Counted from the first letter of the stretch, positions 7,150 to 14,424 are shown. The stretch: 17,368 nucleotides of DNA from Cocleimonas sp. (GCA_023145485.1 JAGLDT010000258.1:1-17368); one strand, 5' to 3'. A program made the numbers and translations. Notes: generated from the letters alone by a model not told the origin.

Positions 7150-8361
7150 ATGAATAAAATGAAAACAGGTCTTGATTCTTTTATCACCACCCCCCAGTTA
7201 CGTCTTCCATTAGCCAATAAACGCATTGCACTACTCGCTCATCCTGCTTCCGTTACCAACGATCTTACACATTCACTTGATGCACTGTCTAAACTGGATG
7301 ATATAAATCTTAGCGCAGCGTTTGGACCACAGCATGGCTTACGGGGTGATAAACAAGATAATATGGTGGAATCATCTGATTATACTGACCCACATCATCA
7401 TATCCCCGTGTTTAGCCTCTATGGTGACGTTCGTCGCCCAAGTGATGCCATGATGGATACTTTTGATGTGTTGTTAATTGATCTACAAGATTTAGGCTGT
7501 CGCATCTATACCTTCATCACCACCTTGCGCTATATGCTAGAAGCTGCCGCCAAACATAATAAATCAGTTTGGATACTTGACCGCCCCAACCCCGCTGGTC
7601 GCCCTGTCGAAGGGTTATTATTGCAATCAGGGTGGGAAAGTTTTGTGGGTGCAGGTGCTATGCCCATGCGTCACGGTTTAACCATGGGCGAAATGGCAAA
7701 CTGGTTTGTAGCCACCTTAAAACTAGATCTAGATTGTCATATCATCCCCCTGCAAGACTGGCAACCTGATTCAGCACCTGGCTACGGCTGGGCATTAGGT
7801 GAACGCACATGGATTAACCCCAGTCCTAATGCCCCTAATTTATGGATGGCACGATGCTATGCAGGAACGGTTATGCTGGAGGGCACCAGCTTATCCGAAG
7901 GACGAGGAACAACACGCCCATTAGAACTCTTTGGCGCACCTGATATTAACGCTCGTAACGTGATAAAAAAAATGCATCAACTCGCCCCTCAGTGGTTACA
8001 AGGTTGTCATTTAGGGGAAATATGGTTTGAACCAACCTTTCATAAACATCAAGGAAAACTCTGTTCAGGTGTGCAAATTTATGTTGAAAATAGCCACTAT
8101 AAACACCAACTCTTTAAACCGTGGCGACTACAAGCCCTCGCCTTTAAAGCAATTCGCCACCTATACCCTGACTATGCACTATGGCGAGACTTCCCTTATG
8201 AATATGAATTTGGGAAATTAGCCATTGATGTCATCAATGGCTCGACACTATTGAGAGATTGGGTTGATGATTCAACTAGCACAGCAAATGATTTAGAAAC
8301 CTTGGCAACTGAGGATGAGACACAATGGAAACAGCAGTGTAATGATTTTTTATTGTATTAA
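7150..8361 (+). CDS. namZ: DUF1343 / NamZ-type exo-beta-N-acetylmuramidase
   Basis: This 403-residue protein belongs to the DUF1343 family. The Bacillus subtilis member NamZ (YbbC) is an exo-lytic beta-N-acetylmuramidase releasing MurNAc from peptidoglycan fragments. Conserved stretches seen here are AAFGPQHGLRG near residue 60, VFSLYGD, VLLIDLQDLGCRIYTFITTL (about 115-135), DRPNPAGRPVEG, PMRHGLTMGEMA, and SPNAPNLWMARCYAGTVMLEGT followed by SEGRGTTRPLELFGAPDI. Length matches the catalytic two-domain core. Unlike many relatives there is no signal peptide; the chain starts MNKMKTGLDSF and enters the domain by residue 18, suggesting a cytoplasmic role in muropeptide recycling. The ATG at 7150 follows a TAA in frame and has little Shine-Dalgarno character. 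The family call is firm; the exact substrate is inferred. Confidence 0.9.
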   Translation: MNKMKTGLDSFITTPQLRLPLANKRIALLAHPASVTNDLTHSLDALSKLDDINLSAAFGPQHGLRGDKQDNMVESSDYTDPHHHIPVFSLYGDVRRPSDAMMDTFDVLLIDLQDLGCRIYTFITTLRYMLEAAAKHNKSVWILDRPNPAGRPVEGLLLQSGWESFVGAGAMPMRHGLTMGEMANWFVATLKLDLDCHIIPLQDWQPDSAPGYGWALGERTWINPSPNAPNLWMARCYAGTVMLEGTSLSEGRGTTRPLELFGAPDINARNVIKKMHQLAPQWLQGCHLGEIWFEPTFHKHQGKLCSGVQIYVENSHYKHQLFKPWRLQALAFKAIRHLYPDYALWRDFPYEYEFGKLAIDVINGSTLLRDWVDDSTSTANDLETLATEDETQWKQQCNDFLLY

Positions 8362-8373
8362 TTAAAGACTAAT

Positions 8374-8397
8374 TCCACAACCTTTTTGACTTGTGGA
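8374..8397 (+). repeat. Short inverted repeat after the namZ-like gene
   Basis: TCCACAA (8374-8380) and TTGTGGA (8391-8397) form a perfect 7-base inverted repeat around a 10-base loop, 13 bases past the gene's stop. There is no T-run after it, so it is a poor intrinsic terminator. Its right arm is part of the first DnaA-box 9-mer, so the pairing may be incidental. Confidence 0.3.
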
Positions 8398-8414
8398 TAA
8401 CTCTGTGTATAAAC

Positions 8415-8437
8415 GAAAAAAAGGCGCTACAAGCCTT
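8415..8437 (-). terminator. Hairpin with T-run on the minus strand
   Basis: AAGGC (8421-8425) pairs with GCCTT (8433-8437) around GCTACAA. Read on the minus strand, the stem is followed directly by a run of seven or eight T, the form of an intrinsic terminator. On the plus strand there is only an A-run before the stem. No minus-strand gene lies upstream, so it would end an unrecognised transcript from the 8440-8650 region, or it has no such function. Confidence 0.3.
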
Positions 8438-8484
8438 ATAAAATATAGACTTTTCAATAAAACGATTAAAATATAAACATATTC

Positions 8485-8515
8485 ATCATAAGTATACAAA
8501 TCAACAACTTATGAT
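8485..8515. repeat. 9-base perfect inverted repeat between DnaA-box motifs
   Basis: ATCATAAGT (8485-8493) and ACTTATGAT (8507-8515) are exact reverse complements separated by 13 AT-rich bases. It may be an operator or a cruciform-prone element upstream of rimO. I do not recognise the motif. Confidence 0.35.
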
Positions 8516-8659
8516 TATTTAATAATGAAAGTAATGAATTATACCCGCTATCTATAGAAAAAAACTGCAACCTATTCAGCTTGTGTATAAACACGTATGA
8601 AAAAAATGACTCATTACATACAATATGTAGTAATTAAAATACTAAAATAAAGGATAAAA

Positions 8660-9985
8660 ATGAAGGAAAAATCACCACGTGTAGGCTTTGTAAGTTTAGG
8701 TTGCCCTAAGGCACTCGTTGACTCTGAACGTATTCTTACGCAACTCAAAATAGAAGGTTATGAAATAAGTACATCCTACGATAATGCCGATGTTGTGGTC
8801 GTCAATACCTGTGGTTTTATTGATTCAGCCATAGAAGAATCATTGGATGCCATTGGTGAAGCAATGCAAGAAAATGGTAAAGTCATTGTCACAGGTTGCC
8901 TTGGTGTTGATTCAGATAAAGTATTGCAAGCCTACCCCGATGTCTTAGCCGTTTCAGGACCTCATGCGTATGAAGAGGTGATGGGAGCCGTTCGCAAGCA
9001 AGTGAAACCAGCACATAACCCGTTTATTGATCTTGTCCCACCTCAAGGAATTAAACTAACACCACACCATTATGCCTATTTAAAAATATCTGAAGGTTGT
9101 AACCACCGTTGTACTTTTTGTATTATTCCCTCATTACGTGGTGATTTAGTCAGCCGTCCTATTGGTGATGTGATGCAAGAAGCAGAAAATCTAGTAAAAG
9201 CAGGTGTCAAAGAATTATTAGTCGTATCACAAGATACCAGCGCCTATGGAATCGATATAAAATATCGCACTGGTTTTTGGCAAGGTCGCCCGATTAAATC
9301 CCATATTCAACAACTTAGTGAAGCATTAGGCGAATTAGGTATCTGGGTGCGCCTACATTATGTCTACCCTTATCCACATGTTGATCATATTATTCCTTTA
9401 ATGGCAGAAGGTAAAATTCTTCCCTATCTAGATATCCCCTTTCAACATGCCAGTCATGATGTACTAAAAAACATGCGCCGTCCTGCCCATGCAGAAAAAG
9501 CATTGCAACGTATCCATAAATGGCGTGAAATTTGCCCTGATTTAGCCATACGTAGCACCTTTATTGCAGGATTCCCAGGTGAAACCAATAGAGATTTTGA
9601 ACTTATGCTAGATTTTCTCCGCGAAGCAAAGCTGAACCGTGTCGGCTGTTTTGCCTACTCCCCTGTAGAAGGGGCAAAAGCAAACCAACTTCCCAACCCT
9701 GTTCCTGACGATGAAAAGCAAGACCGTGTCGAACGGTTTATGCAATTACAAGCTGATATCAGTGCTGAAAAACTATCCATGCAAATAGGTAAACGCATCA
9801 CGGTACTCACCGATGAAGTTGACGATAATGAAGAGGATGACTTTACCATTGCCAGAAGCAGTGCCGATGCGCCAGAGATTGATGGCGTTGTCTTTATAGA
9901 AGGCGAGCGTTTAGAATCAGGTCAATTTGCTGAAGTAGAAATAACACACGCGAGTGAACATGACCTATGGGGGCGGCTGATTTAA
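8660..9985 (+). CDS. rimO: Ribosomal protein uS12 methylthiotransferase RimO
   Basis: This 441-residue radical SAM enzyme adds a methylthio group to a conserved aspartate of ribosomal protein S12, using two iron-sulfur clusters. The N-terminal methylthiotransferase domain shows the three cluster cysteines C15 (SLGCPKALVDSE), C51 (NTCGFIDSA) and C80 (TGCLG). The radical SAM domain has C147-x3-C151-x2-C154 in EGCNHRCTFC, with VSQDTSAYG and STFIAGFPGE further on. A TRAM domain closes the protein (about 375-441). SLGCPKALVDSE and the active-site run separate RimO from the tRNA enzyme MiaB. Length matches the E. coli protein. The ATG at 8660 is preceded by AAGGA with a six-base spacer. The TRAM domain carries an acidic DEVDDNEEDD loop. 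It faces the SH3-like gene convergently with 15 bases between stops. Confidence 0.97.
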   Translation: MKEKSPRVGFVSLGCPKALVDSERILTQLKIEGYEISTSYDNADVVVVNTCGFIDSAIEESLDAIGEAMQENGKVIVTGCLGVDSDKVLQAYPDVLAVSGPHAYEEVMGAVRKQVKPAHNPFIDLVPPQGIKLTPHHYAYLKISEGCNHRCTFCIIPSLRGDLVSRPIGDVMQEAENLVKAGVKELLVVSQDTSAYGIDIKYRTGFWQGRPIKSHIQQLSEALGELGIWVRLHYVYPYPHVDHIIPLMAEGKILPYLDIPFQHASHDVLKNMRRPAHAEKALQRIHKWREICPDLAIRSTFIAGFPGETNRDFELMLDFLREAKLNRVGCFAYSPVEGAKANQLPNPVPDDEKQDRVERFMQLQADISAEKLSMQIGKRITVLTDEVDDNEEDDFTIARSSADAPEIDGVVFIEGERLESGQFAEVEITHASEHDLWGRLI

Positions 9986-10000
9986 TATTTCCTCAAAATA

Positions 10001-10771
10001 CTACCACGCTATTTTAGCCCAATAATGCCCTGATCGACCTGAATTATGCGCCGTCAATACTCGTATTTTGCTTCCAGCGGATAATACTTTTATCACACCT
10101 GGCATTTTACCTTTTGACGGTTTCCCTTTACGAATATTAGAAGGTACACGGATAGAATAATAATGATTTACTTTAGGCAACACACCATTTAGCCCTAAAA
10201 CATGATTACTTTGTTTATCCCATTGTCCTTGAGTAAATTTTCCTAAATACAACCAACCAACCGTTGTTCCACTTGGAGGTGCTACATTTGATGCTTTAGG
10301 AGGGGGAGGTGTCGCTTTAACCACCTTTTTTTTCACAGATTTAGTGTTAGATGTTCCCATCACTGCAGAGTAGGCCTCGATAAGGTTCATTTCAGGCTCT
10401 TTTTTTCGCTCTACTTTTGAAATATCCTTTGGTGGTGATGGGGTTACTACTGCTACTTTCTTCTTAATTTCTTTTTTTACTTGCTTGCTTGATGGTTGTT
10501 TTTTTTCAGCCTTCCGAGTTTGTTGTTTTTGTTGTTTTTTTTCAACCTTTCGAGTTTGTTTTTTCTTACTGACAACCTCTCCTTTAGCCTTTGAGTATTT
10601 ACCAGACACTATATCATCTAATTTAACTTCATCTATATCACTCTCTTTTGGCTCTTCTTTGGCTTCAGCAAATGGATCTACTTTCTTGCTTTTATCTTCT
10701 GCAACAATAACCAAAGGCATTAACAAGATCAAGAATACCGCCATCTTTGCTAGCTTGTTTTGAATAGTCAT
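10001..10771 (-). CDS. Exported Lys-rich protein with C-terminal SH3-like domain
   Basis: This gene encodes a 256-residue protein beginning with a signal peptide (hydrophobic run MAVFLILLMPLVIVA, likely cut after Ala24). A long low-complexity middle follows, rich in Lys, Gln and Pro (about 25-165), with two 12-residue units (KKQTRKVEKK and KQQTRKAEKK) that are also a 36-base-period DNA repeat at 10501-10560. The last 85 residues look folded: VGWLYLGKFTQGQWD, then YYSIRVPSNIRKG and a final IRVLTA...HYWAKIAW, in the style of bacterial SH3 domains, which often bind peptidoglycan. The basic linker could bind acidic wall or capsule polymers, which is inference. ATG at 10769-10771 with AAGGA six bases upstream is a strong start. 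I do not recognise a named gene. Confidence 0.75.
   Translation of the reverse strand: MTIQNKLAKMAVFLILLMPLVIVAEDKSKKVDPFAEAKEEPKESDIDEVKLDDIVSGKYSKAKGEVVSKKKQTRKVEKKQQKQQTRKAEKKQPSSKQVKKEIKKKVAVVTPSPPKDISKVERKKEPEMNLIEAYSAVMGTSNTKSVKKKVVKATPPPPKASNVAPPSGTTVGWLYLGKFTQGQWDKQSNHVLGLNGVLPKVNHYYSIRVPSNIRKGKPSKGKMPGVIKVLSAGSKIRVLTAHNSGRSGHYWAKIAW
10501..10560 (-). repeat. Two-copy 36-base-period repeat inside the Lys-rich protein gene
   Basis: Two 24-base blocks (10501-10524 and 10537-10560) differ at two positions and lie 36 bases apart. They encode the repeated Lys/Gln-rich units. Period and frame agree, so this is an in-frame duplication that could expand or contract. Confidence 0.6.
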
Positions 10772-10816
10772 AAAAAATCCTTAGTTAGTAGTTATGAAAT
10801 TTATCATTAAGTTCGT

Positions 10817-10833
10817 TGCTAATATATATAGCA
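10817..10833. promoter_or_regulatory. AT-core palindrome in a divergent promoter region
   Basis: TGCTA (10817-10821) and TAGCA (10829-10833) flank ATATATA in the 216-base gap between divergent genes. It is a possible operator or overlaps the minus-strand promoter. No known regulator motif is recognised. Confidence 0.25.
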
Positions 10834-10975
10834 CAAATTCCATAAATTACTTGATATCACAGTATTACTGAAGTCACCAAGATTTAGTGCTAATATTTAA
10901 CAAGAATATACTAGGTTTCATGGCTAGCCCTAAAAATATCGATAAAGTACATTAAATAGTACCAAAAGCTGATAC

Positions 10976-10981
10976 AAGGAG
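10976..10981 (+). promoter_or_regulatory. Strong Shine-Dalgarno that fixes an AUU start
   Basis: AAGGAG is the best ribosome site in the window and stands six bases before ATT 10988-10990. No ATG, GTG or TTG lies within the usual distance. A one-base change (ATT to ATG) would make an ordinary start, so a base-call error must be excluded. Confidence 0.6.
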
Positions 10982-10987
10982 ATAACG

Positions 10988-11731
10988 ATTTTTTCCATCT
11001 ATAAAATTCTAAAAAATTATACCCTTAGTGCCTTTTTACTGTCACTAGTTTTAATTGCATTATTTATCTGGTGGTTTCAAGGTAACTGGTTATTGTCTTC
11101 TATTTATTTTGCTATTTCCATTACCGCTCTGTTCTCTGTGCCTATAATGTATCGCTTAATGGGCTATACTGATATTGACGATATCAGCCGACTAAAAGAA
11201 CAAGAACACAATGAGTATCAACAACTATTCAATCGTATTGCAACATCAAAAACAGAACTAGGTTATTTACGCCTTAATGAAGCTGTTCATCAAGCAGACG
11301 TGTTAAGTAAAATAATTAAGGACTATCACTCGGTGGTTGCAACACGATTTTTAGGCAAAAAACACAGCCCCCTCACCTATTTATCAGCCGCACGCACCGT
11401 ACAAAGAACAGCCAGTCAAAATTTAACCGATATGGTTGCGATTGGACACAGTATCGCAACCATCACACGTAATAAGTTAGATCTAAAGCAGATCAATAAC
11501 GATGCTGTTCAACAGCGTCAAGATAAACAGATGACATTACATGAGGAGCAAAATACTCGTTTGGATCATCTGCTCGAAGAAAACCGCAAGTTATTTAATG
11601 CCCTAATGGAAACCGCTGTTGAAGTTGCCAACATCCAATCCTTTAATGACTTTGAACGTCTTGATACGCTTTCAAGACTGATTAGCCTCGCTGAAATTGC
11701 GAAAAAAACAGGGAAAATTAACCCATTATAA
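10988..11731 (+). CDS. Two-helix membrane protein of unknown function, probable AUU start
   Basis: The recognisable chain is longer than any ATG, GTG or TTG start allows. The frame is open from just after TGA at 10970-10972, and AAGGAG (10976-10981) sits six bases before ATT at 10988, an ideal Shine-Dalgarno spacing. Starting there gives 247 residues: a basic lead (IYKILKNY), two membrane helices (LSAFLLSLVLIALFIWW, and SSIYFAISITALFSVPIM), then about 185 cytoplasmic or periplasmic residues, mostly helical, with KEQEHNEYQQL and a Gln/Glu-rich coiled-coil-like part near LHEEQNTRLDHLLEENRKLF. A start at TTG 11093 would delete the first helix. I recognise no family; the layout loosely recalls XpaC-like partners of toxic-anion-resistance proteins. 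The next gene begins 21 bases later, so the two are likely co-transcribed. Confidence 0.7.
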   Translation: MFSIYKILKNYTLSAFLLSLVLIALFIWWFQGNWLLSSIYFAISITALFSVPIMYRLMGYTDIDDISRLKEQEHNEYQQLFNRIATSKTELGYLRLNEAVHQADVLSKIIKDYHSVVATRFLGKKHSPLTYLSAARTVQRTASQNLTDMVAIGHSIATITRNKLDLKQINNDAVQQRQDKQMTLHEEQNTRLDHLLEENRKLFNALMETAVEVANIQSFNDFERLDTLSRLISLAEIAKKTGKINPL

Positions 11732-11752
11732 AACCTACTATTACCCATCACT

Positions 11753-13453
11753 ATGAATAATAAATTTAATATGTTAAATAAAATAATGATAACAATATCA
11801 CCCCTTATTACTGCCAGTTTGCTTGTGCTATTCACTACATCCTGTGGTTCGAGCATTGAAAACAAAGAACAGGCATTTGAAGAAATACATAAACTGGTTG
11901 AAAAAGAAATAAAGCCAAGCTATAACGAGAATCGTGTTAGAGCTAATATTAAGCTCACTAAAACCAATCTTCTGTCTATGTTGCCTGATATTAATGAAGA
12001 ATCTCCTCTCTTATTAAATATACGCGACAGTACTTCTGTTGAGGTAGCCGAGATATACACCACGTGGGAAAAAGCAGGGCCTGATCGTGATGGTATGTAT
12101 ATTGAAATGGCAAATCGTTTTAATCGTCTGGGTAAAAAAACGAAAAATGGTAAAACGGCGGCTATTAATATCCGTAAAATTGATGGCGGGCTAGGTGCGC
12201 AGTTTATGTTAGCCAACCGCCATATGCCTGATGGCTATTCACCCAGTCATTCTTTATGGGCGGATATGTTGCAAGCCAATGGTATTAAGACAGAAACTAT
12301 TTCAGAGCAAACAGCGCCTAATATTGCAGGGATCGTCGTTAAAAAATCAAAGCTTGATCAAATTACTGAAAATGGCAAGCTTGATCTTGGTAAACTGATT
12401 ACCAATGTAAGCGCTGGCTCGTTTGCAATGGGCTACACCAATCCTTATCAATCCAGTACAGGATTAAATTTTTTGCTCACCATTTTAAATTCATTTGCTC
12501 AGGGGGACGAATCGCAAATGCTGTCTGATGATGTTGCCAGTGCCTTTGAAGCCTTCCAAACGGGTGTTCCTTTTGTGGCGCAAAATACATTGCAAATGCG
12601 TGATGCAACCGTTGGTAGTGGTGTGTTGGATGCCTTTGTTATTGAATACCAATCATGGGCTAATGTGACGGGAATGAATGATTATCAATTTATTCCTTTT
12701 GGTGTGCGCCATGATAATCCCTTATATGCAACACCTGGAGCTGATAAGACAGAACGTGAAGTGTTGAAGATGTTTAATCGTTTTATGATTTCTCAAAAAA
12801 CGATGCTAGTGGACTATGGTTTTAATCCTCCTTTTGACTATAAAAATGCCTATAGCCTCAAAGACTCTTCCATTATTGGGCAAGCACAAAAACTTTGGAA
12901 GAAGAAAAAATCAGGTGGCAGACCTATAGCAGCCTTCTTTGTTGCTGACACTTCAGGCTCTATGGAAGGTACGCGAATTAAAAACCTGAAAAAAGCGTTA
13001 ATTGAATCTTCAGATTTAATTAATACCACCAATGCCATTGGATTAATCACTTATAATGATAAGGTCAATGTTGATCTGTTTATCAAACCGTTTAATTTAC
13101 AGCAAAAAGCCTTGTTTATCGGTGCCGTAGAACGTTTGTATGCGGGTGGAAAAACGGCCACTAATGATGCTGTTTTAGTGGCCGTCGATCGTTTAGTGGA
13201 ATTTGGCAAAACACACCCAGACTATAAAAAAGTCATCTTTGTGTTATCCGATGGTGCAACCAATCGAGGACAAGATTTTGAGGATATAAAACCAGCACTC
13301 GAATGGGCAGGCGTTCCAATTCATAGTATTGCTTACGAGTTAAGTTCTGAGCACCTTAAACAAATGGCCGCATTAGCAGAAGGTGCCTATATTAAATCCA
13401 GCGCCAATTCAGCATCGTATCGTATTGGTAATTTATTAAATTCTGAGATGTAA
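11753..13453 (+). CDS. Lipoprotein with solute-binding-like and VWA domains
   Basis: This 566-residue exported protein starts with a hydrophobic signal ending in TTSC (Cys31), a lipobox-like site though Thr at -3 is unusual. Residues about 40-380 resemble an extracellular solute-binding fold of the sulfate/molybdate-binding type (ANRHMPDGYSPSHSLWADML, YTNPYQSSTGLNFLLTIL, FVAQNTLQMRDATVGSG). Residues about 390-560 are a von Willebrand A domain with a complete metal site: D399-T-S-G-S403, T468 in GGKTATND, and D500 in VLSDGATN. Such proteins occur in several phyla, usually without assigned function; the VWA part suggests metal-dependent binding to a partner. It sits between a two-helix membrane protein and a VWA-like small protein, so a membrane complex is inferred. 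The ATG at 11753 has no clear Shine-Dalgarno. Confidence 0.85.
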   Translation: MNNKFNMLNKIMITISPLITASLLVLFTTSCGSSIENKEQAFEEIHKLVEKEIKPSYNENRVRANIKLTKTNLLSMLPDINEESPLLLNIRDSTSVEVAEIYTTWEKAGPDRDGMYIEMANRFNRLGKKTKNGKTAAINIRKIDGGLGAQFMLANRHMPDGYSPSHSLWADMLQANGIKTETISEQTAPNIAGIVVKKSKLDQITENGKLDLGKLITNVSAGSFAMGYTNPYQSSTGLNFLLTILNSFAQGDESQMLSDDVASAFEAFQTGVPFVAQNTLQMRDATVGSGVLDAFVIEYQSWANVTGMNDYQFIPFGVRHDNPLYATPGADKTEREVLKMFNRFMISQKTMLVDYGFNPPFDYKNAYSLKDSSIIGQAQKLWKKKKSGGRPIAAFFVADTSGSMEGTRIKNLKKALIESSDLINTTNAIGLITYNDKVNVDLFIKPFNLQQKALFIGAVERLYAGGKTATNDAVLVAVDRLVEFGKTHPDYKKVIFVLSDGATNRGQDFEDIKPALEWAGVPIHSIAYELSSEHLKQMAALAEGAYIKSSANSASYRIGNLLNSEM

Positions 13454-13457
13454 TAAC

Positions 13458-13847
13458 ATGATGAAAGTGATTAAAATATTTTCTATCTTTCTTCTACTGC
13501 ATATTACCGCATGGGGAGCAACGCATCTTTATCTTAGCAAAAACACCTCAGAAATTTTACTAGTAGTCGACACATCCTATGCCATGAAACCAAAGTTTTC
13601 CGAAATGAAGCAATGGATTATTAATTTAGAAAATAAATCACATTATAAAAAAATTATTATCGGTACAGATAAAGCGCTTTTAGGAGCACTAGAACAATTA
13701 AAATCTAAAGATATTATCTTTCGCACCGCTTTTGGACGCATGAATAGCGATAATTTAAATCGCTATACGGGGACTAGTGCTAATAATAAGATTCTCTTAT
13801 CTGATGGCTCTATTAAGCCTGATGGGTGGGAAGTTGTGAGTTTTTAG
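13458..13847 (+). CDS. Membrane-anchored small VWA-like protein
   Basis: This is a 129-residue protein with an N-terminal hydrophobic helix (IKIFSIFLLLHITAWGATHL), either anchor or signal peptide. The rest follows a reduced VWA outline: strand EILLVVDTSYAM carries a partial metal site (D-T-S-Y-A instead of D-x-S-x-S), KKIIIGTDKALLGAL resembles the following strand and helix, and NKILLSDGS matches the strand and Asp of the last metal ligand. It is much shorter than a normal VWA domain (about 170-200 residues), and the middle Thr ligand region is not evident. It begins four bases after the stop of the large VWA lipoprotein, so it belongs to the same operon and may be a paralogous mini-domain. 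The fold assignment is my reading of motifs and is moderately sure. Confidence 0.7.
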   Translation: MMKVIKIFSIFLLLHITAWGATHLYLSKNTSEILLVVDTSYAMKPKFSEMKQWIINLENKSHYKKIIIGTDKALLGALEQLKSKDIIFRTAFGRMNSDNLNRYTGTSANNKILLSDGSIKPDGWEVVSF

Positions 13848-13858
13848 GTTTTATCATC

Positions 13859-13880
13859 AAGCCTAAAGGCTCGTTTTATT
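13859..13880 (+). terminator. Short terminator at the end of the VWA cluster
   Basis: AGCC (13860-13863) and GGCT (13868-13871) flank a TAAA loop and are followed by CG and then TTTTATTT. The stem is short. Its T-run overlaps the stop of the convergent NlpC/P60 gene. Confidence 0.4.
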
Positions 13881-14424
13881 TCTCCAAAAAAGTCCCAAAC
13901 TTAACAAATTTACTATGCCAATATGAGTTATCCATCGTAGTAATTTTCACTTTGCTACGACGATTAGGTGCATGAATAAACTGACGGTTGCCAATATAGA
14001 CACCAACATGGTTGGTTTTAGAGCCTGTCTTAAAAAATAGCATGTCACCAGGTTGCAAATTGGCATACTGAACCCTGTGGCTTTTATTTCTTTGCTGAGC
14101 AGCTGTGCGGGGAATATTAACGCCTGCCCCTTTTTTATGCAGATAATTCATTAAGCCACTGCAATCGAATCCTTCCCTAGGGCTAGAGCCTCCGTATTTA
14201 TAGCGTGTTCCTATTTGTTGGTAGGCTAATTTAACAACACTTTGTCGTATTTGTATCGCAGGGGAGGAATTAACAGGTGGCGGATATTGCTGTTGTCGCA
14301 TAGGTGCTTGAGTATAGTGCGGGGTATTCTTAGGCGCGTATGTCGATTTATGGGGTAAGGGGGTACAAGCTGTTGAAATAAAAAGCAAGAAAATAAACCC
14401 AACTAAGGGAAAGTTGTTTTTCAT
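13876..14424 (-). CDS. NlpC/P60-family peptidoglycan endopeptidase lipoprotein
   Basis: This is a 182-residue predicted lipoprotein with hydrophobic signal and lipobox-like ISTAC (Cys20), then a Pro/Gln-rich linker to about residue 58. The NlpC/P60 domain follows, with catalytic Cys88 in FDCSGLMNY, His139 in TNHVGVYIG and His151 in FIHAPN; the intervening IPRTAAQQ and LQPGDMLFF segments are typical. Such enzymes cut peptide bonds within the stem peptides of the cell wall from the periplasm. Size and arrangement match the E. coli NlpC/MepS/MepH group, but which member it corresponds to cannot be told. The ATG at 14422-14424 has only a weak Shine-Dalgarno. The gene is convergent with the VWA cluster, with 28 bases between stops. 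Confidence 0.92.
   Translation of the reverse strand: MKNNFPLVGFIFLLFISTACTPLPHKSTYAPKNTPHYTQAPMRQQQYPPPVNSSPAIQIRQSVVKLAYQQIGTRYKYGGSSPREGFDCSGLMNYLHKKGAGVNIPRTAAQQRNKSHRVQYANLQPGDMLFFKTGSKTNHVGVYIGNRQFIHAPNRRSKVKITTMDNSYWHSKFVKFGTFLEK

Larger units (their letters stand above)
8392..8590. promoter_or_regulatory. Three DnaA-box-like 9-mers in the namZ-rimO gap
   Basis: TGTGGATAA at 8392-8400 is the exact reverse complement of the consensus DnaA box TTATCCACA. TGTGTATAA occurs at 8404-8412 and again at 8582-8590, the reverse complement of TTATACACA, a known functional variant. All three point the same way, and the first two are 12 bases apart start to start. The surrounding 298 bases are very AT-rich and contain no gene. 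This resembles a DnaA-binding cluster. Nearby genes do not match the usual oriC neighbourhood (dnaA, dnaN, mnmG), so DnaA titration or regulation of rimO is as likely as replication initiation. Confidence 0.4.

Noticed and set aside
8362..8659. Calling this gap a replication origin
   Set aside because: DnaA boxes are present, but neighbouring genes are not those of a gammaproteobacterial oriC, and no ordered AT-rich 13-mers or IHF/Fis sites were recognised.
9370..9378. A further perfect DnaA box (TTATCCACA) inside rimO
   Set aside because: It encodes conserved Tyr-Pro-His residues in the coding frame and is 780 bases from the cluster, so coincidence is the better explanation.
10485..10763. 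Plus-strand frame of 92 codons opposite the Lys-rich protein
   Set aside because: It is a Phe/Cys/Ser-rich shadow of the Lys-rich frame, with no ribosome site; the minus-strand gene has a signal peptide and a strong Shine-Dalgarno.
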